A stretch of DNA of 33,464 nucleotides from CAYGZM01 sp964354365 (lineage in GTDB: Bacteria; Planctomycetota; Phycisphaerae; Sedimentisphaerales; Anaerobacaceae): assembly GCA_964354365.1 (NCBI GenBank), contig CAYGZM010000032.1, forward strand, positions 1-33,464, written 5' to 3'. The notes below the pieces were generated by a model that saw only the letters and a list, made by a program, of their open reading frames with translations, made no database searches and was not told where the DNA came from. Shown here piece after piece: positions 1-9,411 of the stretch. Both the position numbers and the translations under genes were made by a program. Numbering within the stretch: the stretch's first letter is position 1; each line of letters begins with the position of its first letter.

Positions 1-24
1 ATTACGAGACAATACGTTACCGTT

Positions 25-59
25 GAAAAGAAAAAATCAACAAACGATTTTTTCTTTTC
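25..59. repeat. Perfect 14-bp A/T-rich inverted repeat with 7-nt loop
   Basis: The left arm GAAAAGAAAAAATC (25-38) is the exact reverse complement of the right arm at 46-59, with loop AACAAAC. The stem has very few G/C pairs. It could fold as a weak bidirectional terminator, since the right arm supplies T runs on the plus strand and the complement does so on the minus strand. It is about 570 bp beyond the nearest stop codon, so this role is uncertain. The core (34-50) recurs exactly at 7996-8012. Confidence 0.6.
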
Positions 60-161
60 TAAGTAGGCCTAACCTGCAATTTTGCAGAAGCCTTAGTCAC
101 TGTCAGGTTTCCAACCGAATTTGGGAGCTCTAACAAATTGAAGCTCTGATTAACAGCGCCC

Positions 162-193
<32 letters not shown>

Positions 194-349
194 AGCGAGG
201 TTTCTTTTTGTTGGACGCTCTGAATATGCCTGGATTTTACCGTCGCTGTTCTGGTTTGGCCAGCACTAAATTGAACAAGCGGTATTGGTTTTTGCCCTGA
301 CCGAATTTGAAAAGAAGCTGCTGTTCGGTAACGCTTGATTTACCAGATT

Positions 350-447
350 GTCGTTGCGAGCCGACCGAAGGGAGGCGCGGCAATATCAAGCATTCGAGTG
401 GTTGTGAGATTGCCACAGTCGTCCCCAAGGGACTCCTTCGCAATGAC
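350..447. repeat. Intergenic element with inverted ends
   Basis: The left end GTCGTTGCGAG (350-360) is nearly the inverse of the right end CTTCGCAATGAC (436-447). The interior is about 75 bp and contains no gene. The form (short imperfect terminal inverted repeats, ATGAC at the end) resembles a small non-coding dispersed element. Copy number elsewhere in the genome cannot be seen from here. Confidence 0.45.
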
Positions 448-546
448 TGCGGGTGTCTTGCCTGCTATAAAGTACTAAGAGGCTGTGAACAAAACCTGAC
501 TTCGAAATGAGGCGCCGTTTCGCTGGGCTGTTTGAATAGATTCCTC

Positions 547-609
547 GGCTGCGCTCGGAATGACAAAGGCTGCGCTCGGAATGACAAAGGCTGCGCTCGG
601 AATGACGAA
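547..609. repeat. Three tandem copies of a 21-bp unit
   Basis: Copies are at 547-567, 568-588 and 589-609. The first two are identical and the third differs by one base near its end. Each copy contains GGAATGAC, the same tail seen in the other hairpin repeats. The unit is a multiple of three, so an accidental open frame runs through it with a repeated peptide, but nothing else supports coding. Confidence 0.8.
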
Positions 610-628
610 TTGGGTTTTGTTAGAGTGC

Positions 629-3600
629 CTAATTCAACTCGGACAAGTGCACGGCGGCCCAGAGGTGATTGGCGTTTAATTCGAGGGTCTTTTCAAGCTC
701 GGCCCTGGCCTTTGCGTGGTCGCCTTTGCCCAGGTGGGCGAGGCCCAGGAGGTAATGGGTCTGAGCCAGTTTTGAGTTGTGGGTTTGCTTTTCTCCGAAC
801 TTGGCGAAGAACTCTACTGCCGGGCCGGGCTTTGCGGACTCGATCAGATCGTCGAATACCTTGTTTGCATCATTCTCGCGGGCGAGCTTTTTCAGGGCCA
901 ATCCCTTGTAGTAACCGAACTGCGACTGGCCAACATCCATCAATGCGGCCTTCTCGAAGCACTCGCGGGCTTTCTCGGTTTGGCTCAGAGCTTCATAAGA
1001 AGCCCCCATAAGGAAGTATGTCCGGCAAAGCCCCCTATCCTGATCAGGCCTTCCCACTTCGAGATTTTCGGGGTATTCAAGGGCAGCCTGATAGTCTTTG
1101 AGGGCCTCGGCGTGTTGTCCCTTGTTGGACTTTTCCCGGCCTCTGAGCATAAGGGCGTCCACATAGACATCGTGGATCTGGCCTCCGCCTTCCCAAGTAT
1201 GGAAGTGACGGTTCGTGAGCAGCTCTATGGCTCTATCATATTGGGCGGCCTGGACGCAGAGGGCGATTTGACGGGACAGGGCATCATCGCGCTGGGCCAC
1301 GGTCTTACTATTTTCTTCGAGAAGCGCGAGTCTCTTTTGAGGGGATACCCCCCCTGCTTCGTAGAGCAGGTCCAGCTCATAATAGAGCCGAGGGTCGTTT
1401 TTGTCACAGGCTACGGCTTTTTCCAAACTGGCGATGGCTTTGGGAACGTCGTTGTTGACCTGTGAGTATGCAAAGGCGAGATTCCGGTGAACCGTTGCAA
1501 AGCTGTCATCCAGGTCGCTTGATTTTTCCCACTGCTCTATCGCCTTTGCGGGCTGGTTGTCGTAGAGGAGGTTTCCAAGATAATAAGGGGCGCGAGGGTC
1601 GGATGGGTTAGCTTTCCCGGCGCTATTGAGGACGTCTATTGATTCGAGGCGAAATGGGAAGCAGTAATCCGGGGACATACTGCGAGCCTTATTGTAGTAG
1701 CTCAAGGCCTGTTGGGGCTGGCCGTTCTTCTGCGAGAAATAACCGAGATAATAGTAAACCATCGGGTGGGCGCGTGACTTCTCTTTTACGGCATCGGTCA
1801 AAAGCGTGAGCGAGCCGATGGCGTCGTCCCATAGACCGCAATTGGCGTAGTCAACGGCCAGCTCCAGATAGGATTGAACCTCGCCTCTTGCCTTGACCTT
1901 GAGGTTGTTGAGTGTCGATTTGGCCTGCTTGGTGTGCCCATCGGCGGATTGCGCCTGGTAAAGCTCATATCCGGCCCAGAAGTCGAGCGGGTCGAAAGTC
2001 AGGGTCTGCGAAGCCACCTCGATAGCGTGTTCAGGGCGTCCGAGATGCCTGAGCACGGCGGACTTTAGATTCAATGCCTGGGTGTTCCAGGCGTTTGCAG
2101 CAATGGAGCGCTCGATGTGCTCCATTGCGGTCTCGAACCGGCCTCTTATGCAGTCGATTTGGACCAATTGGTAGTAAGCGGCTGATTGGAACGCGTGGCT
2201 CCAGGTTGCCTTGTACAGCGCATCATAGGCGGCATCATATTCGCCCTGGAATTTGAGTGTGACGCCGAGATAGTAGAGGGAGCGACCATCTTGCGGGCTT
2301 GTGTAATTCTTAGTGAGGCGGTCGATGGCTCGCGTCAGGCGGTCCTGAGCATCTTCGAACATTCCGCGTTTGCAGTAGAGTATGCCGAGCTCGGTATTTA
2401 CGAGGGAATTGTTCGGGTCCCTTTTCAATGCTTCTTCATAGTAGGGATAAGGCTCGATGGTGGCGTGGTGAAACTGGTCGAGGCGTAAACCCGTCAAATA
2501 AAGCTCCTCGACTGTCTCGATATCTTTGGGGGCTGGCGGGGACTTTACAGGGGCGGGCATCGGCTCGCCCGGCTTTTCGAGCGATTTGTAGGCTATCAGC
2601 TCCTGGTTGGTAGAAGAAAGCAGCGATACTCTCAGGTCTTTCTCGGTGACGCCGGCGGGAAGGGGGACTTTCTTGTCGAATGGTCTGCCGGGGTCTATGG
2701 TTATCTTCTGCTTGAAGATAACCTTATCGGCGGCGGTCAACAGCACCTGCGCATCATCGTGGCGTGATGTCGTGTTGAAGGCTATCCTGACGGCGTTGTC
2801 CTGCGTTGGCTCAAGATTGACGGCGCCGTTGACATTGGCATTTTTGAGGCCCCCTATTTGCCGAACAGGGTACCAATACTGCTTGATGATTTTGGCCTCG
2901 TAGGGCTGTATCCAACTGTAGTCGGGCTGATTGTCCGAGTAGGCGCCGGCCATAATCTCTATGTAGGGGCCGTCGGTTTCCGTCAGGATTTTGTCCCATA
3001 TTCGGCCTCGCGGTCCGGGGCCCCACTCCCATAGTTTCTTGCCGGGGGCAACGTGGTGATTGGCTACGTAAGCCGTGCCCGCCTGCCTGCCGTGGTCGTA
3101 GCCGGCGAGAAAATCGTCTTTATAGTTCCAGGCAAAAAAGGATATGGGCGATGGGTGATTCTTCCACCAGCTCACGTCCAGTCCCTTTGTGTAATCGTTC
3201 CCCGCATAGACTTCGCGGGAGATCGGCCAGTGCGAGAACTGGTTCTTGCCGTGATAAGTCGCGTATTCGGTGCTGGGGGGGAAGATCACCTGGTACTGCT
3301 CGTTTGCGTGGACTGAGACATTGGCCCAGTAGAGCAGGGAATTGACAAAGGGCGTGCGATTGAGGATTTTGACGGTAGCTTCCATATAGGACTTGCCGGG
3401 ATAGAGGGTCAGGCCGACCAGCCATTTGGTGCGGTGGCGAAGCTCGATCTCGCCGACCCAGACGGTCTTACTGCCGTCGGCGTTATCCTGGAGCGTGTAA
3501 TCGACCGGCATAAAAGTGGTGGCCCTGTGGTGGTGAGGGATGCACCACTCTATGCCGCCGGAGATCCATGCCCCGAGCATTCCAATAAGGGCGGGCTTAA

Positions 3601-3979
3601 TTACGTGCTGGCGGTAGAGGAAATCATAATTGTTGGTCTTGTCCAGGGCGGCGAAGACGCGGCCGCCGATTTCGGGAAGGACGCAAATCTTCACGTATTC
3701 ATTTTCAAGGTACACGGCGTTGTAGGTCTTGTCTTTGCGGATGTCGGTCAACGTATCGAGCATCGGATAAGGATATACTCGCCCCTGCGTTCCCTGGTAT
3801 GTCCGGCCAACGTAGAACCTCGGATTCTTATCAGGCTCACCGACCTGGTAAGTGGGAATTGTGAGCGGCTCTTGCCATATCCGGACAGCCGAATCGGCTG
3901 TAACGCGTGTGGCCCCAATACACGCAAACAGAATCAGGGCGAACAAAACCGTCAGGTTGGAATAATTCCAGAGCTTCAT
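629..3979 (-). CDS. Secreted DUF5107 and TPR-repeat protein
   Basis: Protein of 1116 residues with an N-terminal signal peptide (MKLWNY, then a hydrophobic run ending near an ATRVTADS cleavage region). The first half, roughly residues 60-400, resembles DUF5107, a beta-rich domain often fused to TPRs and found in carbohydrate-related proteins. The second half is a long array of TPR helices from about residue 480 to the C-terminus, with typical A..LG/Y..G...A..D spacing. The ATG at 3979 is preceded by GGAG (complement of 3987-3990) seven bases away. This is preferred over a GTG at 4003 that overlaps the helicase stop. It is last in the minus-strand run and lies about 20 bp after the helicase gene. 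Inference: an exported protein-interaction scaffold, possibly carbohydrate linked. The precise function is unknown. Confidence 0.8.
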   Translation of the reverse strand: MKLWNYSNLTVLFALILFACIGATRVTADSAVRIWQEPLTIPTYQVGEPDKNPRFYVGRTYQGTQGRVYPYPMLDTLTDIRKDKTYNAVYLENEYVKICVLPEIGGRVFAALDKTNNYDFLYRQHVIKPALIGMLGAWISGGIEWCIPHHHRATTFMPVDYTLQDNADGSKTVWVGEIELRHRTKWLVGLTLYPGKSYMEATVKILNRTPFVNSLLYWANVSVHANEQYQVIFPPSTEYATYHGKNQFSHWPISREVYAGNDYTKGLDVSWWKNHPSPISFFAWNYKDDFLAGYDHGRQAGTAYVANHHVAPGKKLWEWGPGPRGRIWDKILTETDGPYIEIMAGAYSDNQPDYSWIQPYEAKIIKQYWYPVRQIGGLKNANVNGAVNLEPTQDNAVRIAFNTTSRHDDAQVLLTAADKVIFKQKITIDPGRPFDKKVPLPAGVTEKDLRVSLLSSTNQELIAYKSLEKPGEPMPAPVKSPPAPKDIETVEELYLTGLRLDQFHHATIEPYPYYEEALKRDPNNSLVNTELGILYCKRGMFEDAQDRLTRAIDRLTKNYTSPQDGRSLYYLGVTLKFQGEYDAAYDALYKATWSHAFQSAAYYQLVQIDCIRGRFETAMEHIERSIAANAWNTQALNLKSAVLRHLGRPEHAIEVASQTLTFDPLDFWAGYELYQAQSADGHTKQAKSTLNNLKVKARGEVQSYLELAVDYANCGLWDDAIGSLTLLTDAVKEKSRAHPMVYYYLGYFSQKNGQPQQALSYYNKARSMSPDYCFPFRLESIDVLNSAGKANPSDPRAPYYLGNLLYDNQPAKAIEQWEKSSDLDDSFATVHRNLAFAYSQVNNDVPKAIASLEKAVACDKNDPRLYYELDLLYEAGGVSPQKRLALLEENSKTVAQRDDALSRQIALCVQAAQYDRAIELLTNRHFHTWEGGGQIHDVYVDALMLRGREKSNKGQHAEALKDYQAALEYPENLEVGRPDQDRGLCRTYFLMGASYEALSQTEKARECFEKAALMDVGQSQFGYYKGLALKKLARENDANKVFDDLIESAKPGPAVEFFAKFGEKQTHNSKLAQTHYLLGLAHLGKGDHAKARAELEKTLELNANHLWAAVHLSELN

Positions 3980-3999
3980 CTTGATTCTCCAAGAACGTT

Positions 4000-6141
4000 T
4001 CACAGCTTCACAAGGCGGCTATATTGTAGCATAAGTGATTTTGTTTGTCCGGTGTTGAACCTGACGACGACGATGCTGTCCTGCCCGATATCAATGAACT
4101 CTTTGACCCTTCCAAGGCCGAAGGATTCGTGCCGGACCAACTGCCCTTTGGCAAAGCGCGCTGTGGGGCGAGCAGCGCCGGAGGGGTTGTGCTCCTCATC
4201 GTCGGGATCGTAGTCATCCTGCCGGGTTACCTGCTCGTCAAAACCGCAGCCAAGCTCGAAGAGGAACTGCGACGGTATCGTGCGCAACTTCTGGCCCCGG
4301 ATAGTCCGGTAGCGAGTGTAGCTTATGTGCAGGTTCGTTTTGGCACGGGTAATGCCCACAAAAAAGAGCCTTCGCTCCTCTTCGAGCTCGTCGGCGTCTT
4401 CGTGGGCGTTGGTCCTCTCGTGGGGCAGGAGGCCCTGTTCGACGCCGAGGATGAAGACGTTTTCAAATTCGAGGCCTTTGGCGGCATGCAGGGTCATCAG
4501 GGCGGCGCGTCCGCCGGCCGGGTCATACGCGTCGGCATCGCTGAAGAGCGATATTTGCTGGAGATAGTCAATCAGCGACGGCTGCTCGGCCTGGCAGTCG
4601 TACTCGGCGGCGGCGTTTATCAGCTCGCCGACGTTTTCCAATGCGTCCTTTCCCTCGGCTCCGGCTGCGCGCAGGGATTCGGCAAGCCCGGATTCTTCGA
4701 AGATGTCCTGCGCAAGGGGCGCGACCGGCCCGGCGGCATATTTTTCGAATCGGCGGAGTAAAGCGACGAATGCAGCGAGCTTTGCCTTTGTGCCTGTGGA
4801 GAGGGAATCGATGCGCTCGGCCTGCCTGAGGGCCTGGTGCAAGGCGGTTTGACTGCGGGCTGCGTGCGAGCGGACTCTGTCGATGGTGGTCTTTCCTATG
4901 CCGCGGGCGGGCGTATTGATTATTCGCAACAGGGCAAGCTCGTCGTCGGGGTTGGCGAGGACTTTGAGATAGGCGAGCAGGTCGCGGATTTCCTTTCTGT
5001 TGTAGAATTCCACGCCCCGCACAACCTGGTACGGTATTTTGGCGCGGATGAACGCCTCTTCGAGCACCCTGCTCATAGAGTTCACACGGTAGAAGACGGC
5101 CATATCGTTAAGAGAGGCGCCATTATCGACCAATTCCTTTATGTGCCGGGCAACCGAGCGTGCCTCCTGAACCTCATCCTCGGAGGCGGCGACGACGACA
5201 TCCTTAGCTGCGGGTCTGGTGGGCACGAGCTTCTTGAGCTTTCGCTTTTGGTTGTATGCAATCATACGGTCGGCGATGGCGAGGATGTTGGGCGTGCTGC
5301 GGAAATTCTCCTCGAGCCTGACGATTTCGGCGTCGGGCCAATCGGTTTCAAAGGCGAGTATGTTGTGGATGTCGGCTCCGCGCCAGCGATAGATGGACTG
5401 GTCGGGGTCGCCGGTGGCGCAGATATTGTTGTGGTGCGAGACGAGGGCCTTGGCGATCCTGTACTGGGCGTGATTTGTGTCCTGGTATTCGTCGATGAGG
5501 AGAAACTTGAAGCGATTTGAAAGCTCGGAATTGACGTCGGGGCAGCCTTCGAGCAGAAAGGCGGTTTTCATCAGGAGGTCGTCGAAGTCCAGACCGTTCA
5601 GATCGTCGAGGATACGTTGATAGCGGAGGTACACCTGGGCCAGCGTTTTGGAAAAGAAATCGTCGGCGCGGTCTTTGAATGAATCGGCTTCAATGAGCTT
5701 GTTCTTGAGGGTGGAAATAGCGTCGAGCATTTTGGCCGGGGGAAAGTTGGCGGAGTCAAGCCGGCAGTCCTTGACGGCCTGCCTGATACACCTGGCCTGG
5801 TCGGACTGGTCGTACACGCTGAAGTTGGCCCTTATGCCGGCGTTTTCGGCGTAGCGGCGAAGTATGCGGACACACAGGGAGTGGAAGGTGCTGATATGGG
5901 CCCCCGCCGAGGCGCCCAGAGCAGCCGCCCTTTGTCGCATCTCGTCGGCGGCCTTATTGGTGAAGGTGATTGCGCAGATATTGTACGGCTGGACGCCAGA
6001 ATCTATAAGGGCGGCGATTCGATGCATGATTACGCGGGTCTTGCCGCTGCCCGGACCGGCGAGGACGAGCAGAGGCCCGGCAATATGGAAAACAGCCTTT
6101 TTTTGAGAAGGGGTCAGTTGTTGCGAGGGTGCGTTATCCAT
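4000..6141 (-). CDS. pcrA: UvrD/PcrA-type superfamily 1A DNA helicase
   Basis: ATP-dependent 3'-5' DNA helicase of 713 residues, the usual family length, acting in DNA repair and replication-fork processing. Visible motifs in order are the Q-motif region (QLTPSQKKAV), Walker A AGPGSGKT (K34), Walker B LLIDEYQDTNHAQY, motif III GDPDQSIYRWRGA, motif V TLHAAKGLEFENVF and motif VI RRLFFVGITRAK. A C-terminal Tudor-like domain starts with a run like GQLVRHESFGLGRV, typical of PcrA/UvrD. The ATG at 6141 is chosen because a longer form from 6249 would overlap the upstream gene by 83 bp and adds a sequence unlike the family. No Shine-Dalgarno sequence is visible. It lies 25 bp after the upstream gene and 20 bp before the DUF5107-TPR gene. 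Confidence 0.95.
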   Translation of the reverse strand: MDNAPSQQLTPSQKKAVFHIAGPLLVLAGPGSGKTRVIMHRIAALIDSGVQPYNICAITFTNKAADEMRQRAAALGASAGAHISTFHSLCVRILRRYAENAGIRANFSVYDQSDQARCIRQAVKDCRLDSANFPPAKMLDAISTLKNKLIEADSFKDRADDFFSKTLAQVYLRYQRILDDLNGLDFDDLLMKTAFLLEGCPDVNSELSNRFKFLLIDEYQDTNHAQYRIAKALVSHHNNICATGDPDQSIYRWRGADIHNILAFETDWPDAEIVRLEENFRSTPNILAIADRMIAYNQKRKLKKLVPTRPAAKDVVVAASEDEVQEARSVARHIKELVDNGASLNDMAVFYRVNSMSRVLEEAFIRAKIPYQVVRGVEFYNRKEIRDLLAYLKVLANPDDELALLRIINTPARGIGKTTIDRVRSHAARSQTALHQALRQAERIDSLSTGTKAKLAAFVALLRRFEKYAAGPVAPLAQDIFEESGLAESLRAAGAEGKDALENVGELINAAAEYDCQAEQPSLIDYLQQISLFSDADAYDPAGGRAALMTLHAAKGLEFENVFILGVEQGLLPHERTNAHEDADELEEERRLFFVGITRAKTNLHISYTRYRTIRGQKLRTIPSQFLFELGCGFDEQVTRQDDYDPDDEEHNPSGAARPTARFAKGQLVRHESFGLGRVKEFIDIGQDSIVVVRFNTGQTKSLMLQYSRLVKL

Positions 6142-6166
6142 AACAGAAGCTGTTGGGTGCGTGTCA

Positions 6167-7993
6167 TCAAGGCTGTTCGGCTTGTTTCTGCAGCTTTTGC
6201 CTTTCCTGTTCCAATTGCTCCAATTGCTTGAAAAGCTCGGGTCGTTCAACCTCTATCCTTCCGAGCAGAGTGCTCTTGAGGTAAGGCGAGAACTGCCCGC
6301 CGTTGAGGAAGTCCATAAGCGCAAGGTACTTTAGCAATTTGAGGTCGGGCAAGTCAATCCTGTTTTCGTCCGGATACATAGCCTGGTAATGGTGATGAAT
6401 TTGTTCGGCCAGACTCTCTCTGCCGAACGCGGCGTCATCATCGCGGATTGCGTATAGGTAGTAACTTTCCTGAAGAACTGAGATTATCTGCTCTTTTGCG
6501 TCGATGATTCCGATATTTTCGAGCTCTTCGAGCATGCGTTTTCTTGCATATTCGACGAGCGGAACCTGGAACTCGGGCAGAGGATACAACAGTCTGAGCT
6601 CGTCATAGATTTTCTGGGCGTAGCGTTCGTGGCCGGACTGATAGAAGGAAAGCAGGGCATTTCTGAGCATGTTGCGGTGGCCGTTCTGGAGCGTGCTAAC
6701 GGCGCCTTCATCGCCGACAGCCTTGTATTTCTCGATGATTTTGAGGATGGCCTTGTTGTACGGCTCAAACATCCTCAAATCCGGCAGCAAATACACTTCC
6801 TTAAATACCTGCACCTGGGCCGGTTCCGAAGAATTCTCCGCAGGCACCTGAATGGGGACGTCGTGTATGAATATCTTTCCGTTACGGAAGAGGCTCTGCA
6901 GGCTGTGGGCAACTATTCGGTCGGTGTTTGTTTCGTGTATGGTGATCTGCTTGTCCTTCTGTGCGGAGGCGATTTCGAGGCCTTTGACGGCCCAGTAGAT
7001 TGCGTGACAATCGGGGTGGCGCCAGTCGAGAGGCAAGTGCTTGTTCGGGTCGGTCCAATCGATTGGGCCGTAGGTCTTGTCGAGCCTTCGCATCAGGGCC
7101 GGGTCAAGCTTCCAGGTCCTGCGCAACTGGTATGCCTTGGCCAGGATGTCGAAGTTTTTGAGCACGCCACTTTCCCGCAAGCCGTCTATGACCTGGGATG
7201 CGGCGGGGGCAAACCTGCGAGCGTCCTGCCTTAGAGATAAATAGCTGCTGATGAACCGGTCGTCGTCAGGAAAGGCTTTATCTGCGGATTGAAGCTGCTT
7301 AACCAGGGGCGCGAAGTTTGGGTCTTCGGCGATTCGTCGCCAGACTTGCTTGAAGTCCGGGGAGTCCTGGCCATCCCACATAGACATCCCGGCCTTCACC
7401 AGGTTGTCGAAATACTCGTCGTCGGCGTTGCCGAGCAAGGGGCCTAATGCCAGGGCCATCTGAAGCTTGTAATACTTGTGCGCATCATCCGATACGCTGC
7501 CTATCTTGTGCTGGAATATTCTGGCAAGCTCATGATAGAGCTGGATGTCCCTCGGATTTGCCGGAATACCTTTGTCGCGGAGCAGCTCGTAGCCGTTTTT
7601 CACCCATTGCCATCTCTGGTCGGGCTGCGTAGCGGGCATGGTAACCGAGATATTGTACGCCATGTTCCAGGCGTGGAAGACCCAGACCGAGCCGAATCGA
7701 GGCTGGAGAGTGGTTATCCATTCGGCGAGCTGGCGCGCGTCGAAGAATTGGCCCTCGTCTTTCAACCTGTCGGCCCGCATCCAGAGAATGTCCACTACGA
7801 GACCGCGAAAGGCCCCCATCGCAACGGTGGCGAATGCGAGGGAAGGCGGCGCGTTTTCGAGGGGCTCGTTGATAATCAGCTTCATCTGCCGGCGCTGCGA
7901 GTTTATGTAATCGAGCTGCATTCCGGCGGCAATCAGCATACCGGCGGCAATCACGACGGAAACGGAGCAAATTATGGCGTCACGCAAACGCAT
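6167..7993 (-). CDS. Membrane-anchored protein of unknown function, linked to ABC transporter
   Basis: Protein of 608 residues, not assigned to a family. Residues about 5-24 form one transmembrane segment or uncleaved signal (AIICSVSVVIAAGMLIAAGM). The rest is predicted soluble and helical, with motifs such as GAFRGLVVDILWMRAD and WVFHAWNMAYNISV that look like degenerate TPR helices. A charged, glutamine-rich coiled coil lies at the C-terminus. The ATG at 7993 is chosen so that the protein begins just before the membrane segment; a longer form from 8110 would overlap the permease gene. It starts 38 bp after the permease stop and so is probably co-transcribed with the ABC transporter. Inference: an accessory periplasmic or membrane subunit. 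Confidence 0.7.
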   Translation of the reverse strand: MRLRDAIICSVSVVIAAGMLIAAGMQLDYINSQRRQMKLIINEPLENAPPSLAFATVAMGAFRGLVVDILWMRADRLKDEGQFFDARQLAEWITTLQPRFGSVWVFHAWNMAYNISVTMPATQPDQRWQWVKNGYELLRDKGIPANPRDIQLYHELARIFQHKIGSVSDDAHKYYKLQMALALGPLLGNADDEYFDNLVKAGMSMWDGQDSPDFKQVWRRIAEDPNFAPLVKQLQSADKAFPDDDRFISSYLSLRQDARRFAPAASQVIDGLRESGVLKNFDILAKAYQLRRTWKLDPALMRRLDKTYGPIDWTDPNKHLPLDWRHPDCHAIYWAVKGLEIASAQKDKQITIHETNTDRIVAHSLQSLFRNGKIFIHDVPIQVPAENSSEPAQVQVFKEVYLLPDLRMFEPYNKAILKIIEKYKAVGDEGAVSTLQNGHRNMLRNALLSFYQSGHERYAQKIYDELRLLYPLPEFQVPLVEYARKRMLEELENIGIIDAKEQIISVLQESYYLYAIRDDDAAFGRESLAEQIHHHYQAMYPDENRIDLPDLKLLKYLALMDFLNGGQFSPYLKSTLLGRIEVERPELFKQLEQLEQERQKLQKQAEQP

Positions 7994-7995
7994 AC

Positions 7996-8012
7996 AAATC
8001 AACAAACGATTT
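7996..8012. repeat. Small hairpin identical to the core of the 25-59 repeat
   Basis: AAATC, loop AACAAAC, GATTT: the same 17 bases as at 34-50. On the minus strand the hairpin lies two bases before the ATG at 7993, where it would cover the ribosome-binding region. Confidence 0.5.
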
Positions 8013-8031
8013 ATCTTGCCGACCACGCACG

Positions 8032-9411
8032 TTAGACCGTAATTCGAGCAATTTCTCTGAAACTGAAAATGACCAGGGCAAAAACCAACAGCAACAATGA
8101 TTTGATGCAAACGATAAACAGGGCAACTCGCGCCACAACAGACCAGCTCAACAACTCTGCCGGAACTATGTACTTGGAAGGATTGAATTTATCAAACTGA
8201 GGCAGCAGGCGAATCAGCCACTTGATGGTGTACGAATAGACGACAGCCATATTCTCGCTGAGGAATTCGAACGACTCGATGACAAAGCCGCTGACGCTTG
8301 CGGTAAAGAAGATCACGAGGCAGAACAATATGGCGACCGGAAAGGACAAAAAGGTTGACGCCAGGATACCGAGGCAGGCCAGAAAGAGCAGGCGAGAGAG
8401 GATCAGCAGGCCCGCCCTAATGAAGTTGGCGGCGAAGCTGTCGGCTTTGTAGAGCACTTCGAGGCCGTCCTCAAGCGGGAAGACGACCGATGTAGTATTC
8501 AGAGGGGGATTGTAAAATGCCACGGCGAGATAGCCGTCATCCGCGACGGCGTCGGCGGGGACCTCTATCTCGCGGAATTGCCGAACCGGGTCCTTTCGCT
8601 GGACGGGGTAGAACTCGCCGTCACCCTTGCTCTGCGCACCATACTTGTAGGGGCGGTAGTCGCCTATGCCCCACTGGCTGTACACCTGTGAGTCGGGGGG
8701 CGTGACTGAGACCTCGAGCTTGAATTTTACGAATATGCTGCCGTTCGGGTCGCGGGGCTTGACGTTATAGAATTCCCAGAGCAACTGTTGGCCGACGTCG
8801 GCGCTGCGCTTTGCGAGCTTAATGGTATTGGCAATCTGGGCGGTGATTTCCTTTGGCGACATTCCCGCATACACCTGGTCGATATTGCCGCCGCTGATGA
8901 GTTTCTTCAAGGCGTCGGCCACTTCCTTGGAGACGTCGGGCTCGGGGGGCGTCAAGGCCTTTCGGGCGGTGAGGAATTCATTTTTGACTTCAATGAGGTC
9001 GGCTTCGGTCGCCCTGTAAAAGCGCGGCATATAGACGGCAACCGCATATATTAGCACCAAAAACAGGACGAGCAGGCTTGTGCTCAGGAGGACCACGCCC
9101 AGCAGTTTGCCGAGCAGAAACTCGAATCGACGGATGGGCTTGGTGATGACGGTATATATCTGCCTGTGCTCAATGTCGCTTGCCACCGTGTGAATTGAGA
9201 CGATTATCGCAAGCAGGCACAGCAGAAGACTCGTCAGTGAAAGTCCGTAGCTTACGAAGGTCTGCAGCCTGCCTTTCAGAGTGTTGTCGCCTGTGCTGGA
9301 GAAGGCCATAACCGGCAGCAGAACGACCAGCAGGAGGACAAAGATGAGGGCAACTTTCATCCGCAGGGCCTGCTTGATTGTATTTACAGCAACAGCCCAG
9401 ATACTACGCAT
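8032..9411 (-). CDS. ABC-2 type transporter permease
   Basis: Integral membrane permease of 459 residues. One hydrophobic helix lies near residues 20-35 and two more before about residue 125. A large extracytoplasmic loop of roughly 190 residues follows, then three or four C-terminal helices. The motif SDIEHRQIYTVITKPIRR after helix two is typical of NosY-like ABC-2 permeases. The start at 9411 is supported by AGGAGG (complement of 9420-9425) eight bases upstream. The first eight bases overlap the end of the ATPase gene (ATGCGTAG), implying translational coupling. It pairs with the ATPase upstream. The substrate cannot be told from sequence. Confidence 0.88.
   Translation of the reverse strand: MRSIWAVAVNTIKQALRMKVALIFVLLLVVLLPVMAFSSTGDNTLKGRLQTFVSYGLSLTSLLLCLLAIIVSIHTVASDIEHRQIYTVITKPIRRFEFLLGKLLGVVLLSTSLLVLFLVLIYAVAVYMPRFYRATEADLIEVKNEFLTARKALTPPEPDVSKEVADALKKLISGGNIDQVYAGMSPKEITAQIANTIKLAKRSADVGQQLLWEFYNVKPRDPNGSIFVKFKLEVSVTPPDSQVYSQWGIGDYRPYKYGAQSKGDGEFYPVQRKDPVRQFREIEVPADAVADDGYLAVAFYNPPLNTTSVVFPLEDGLEVLYKADSFAANFIRAGLLILSRLLFLACLGILASTFLSFPVAILFCLVIFFTASVSGFVIESFEFLSENMAVVYSYTIKWLIRLLPQFDKFNPSKYIVPAELLSWSVVARVALFIVCIKSLLLLVFALVIFSFREIARITV

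Noticed and set aside
547..609. Tandem repeat considered as a CRISPR array
   Set aside because: The units are contiguous with no spacers, and no cas genes are present.
532..1011. Open frame containing a repeated peptide from the 21-bp tandem repeat
   Set aside because: The repeat is non-coding in appearance and the rest of the frame is antisense to the DUF5107-TPR gene.
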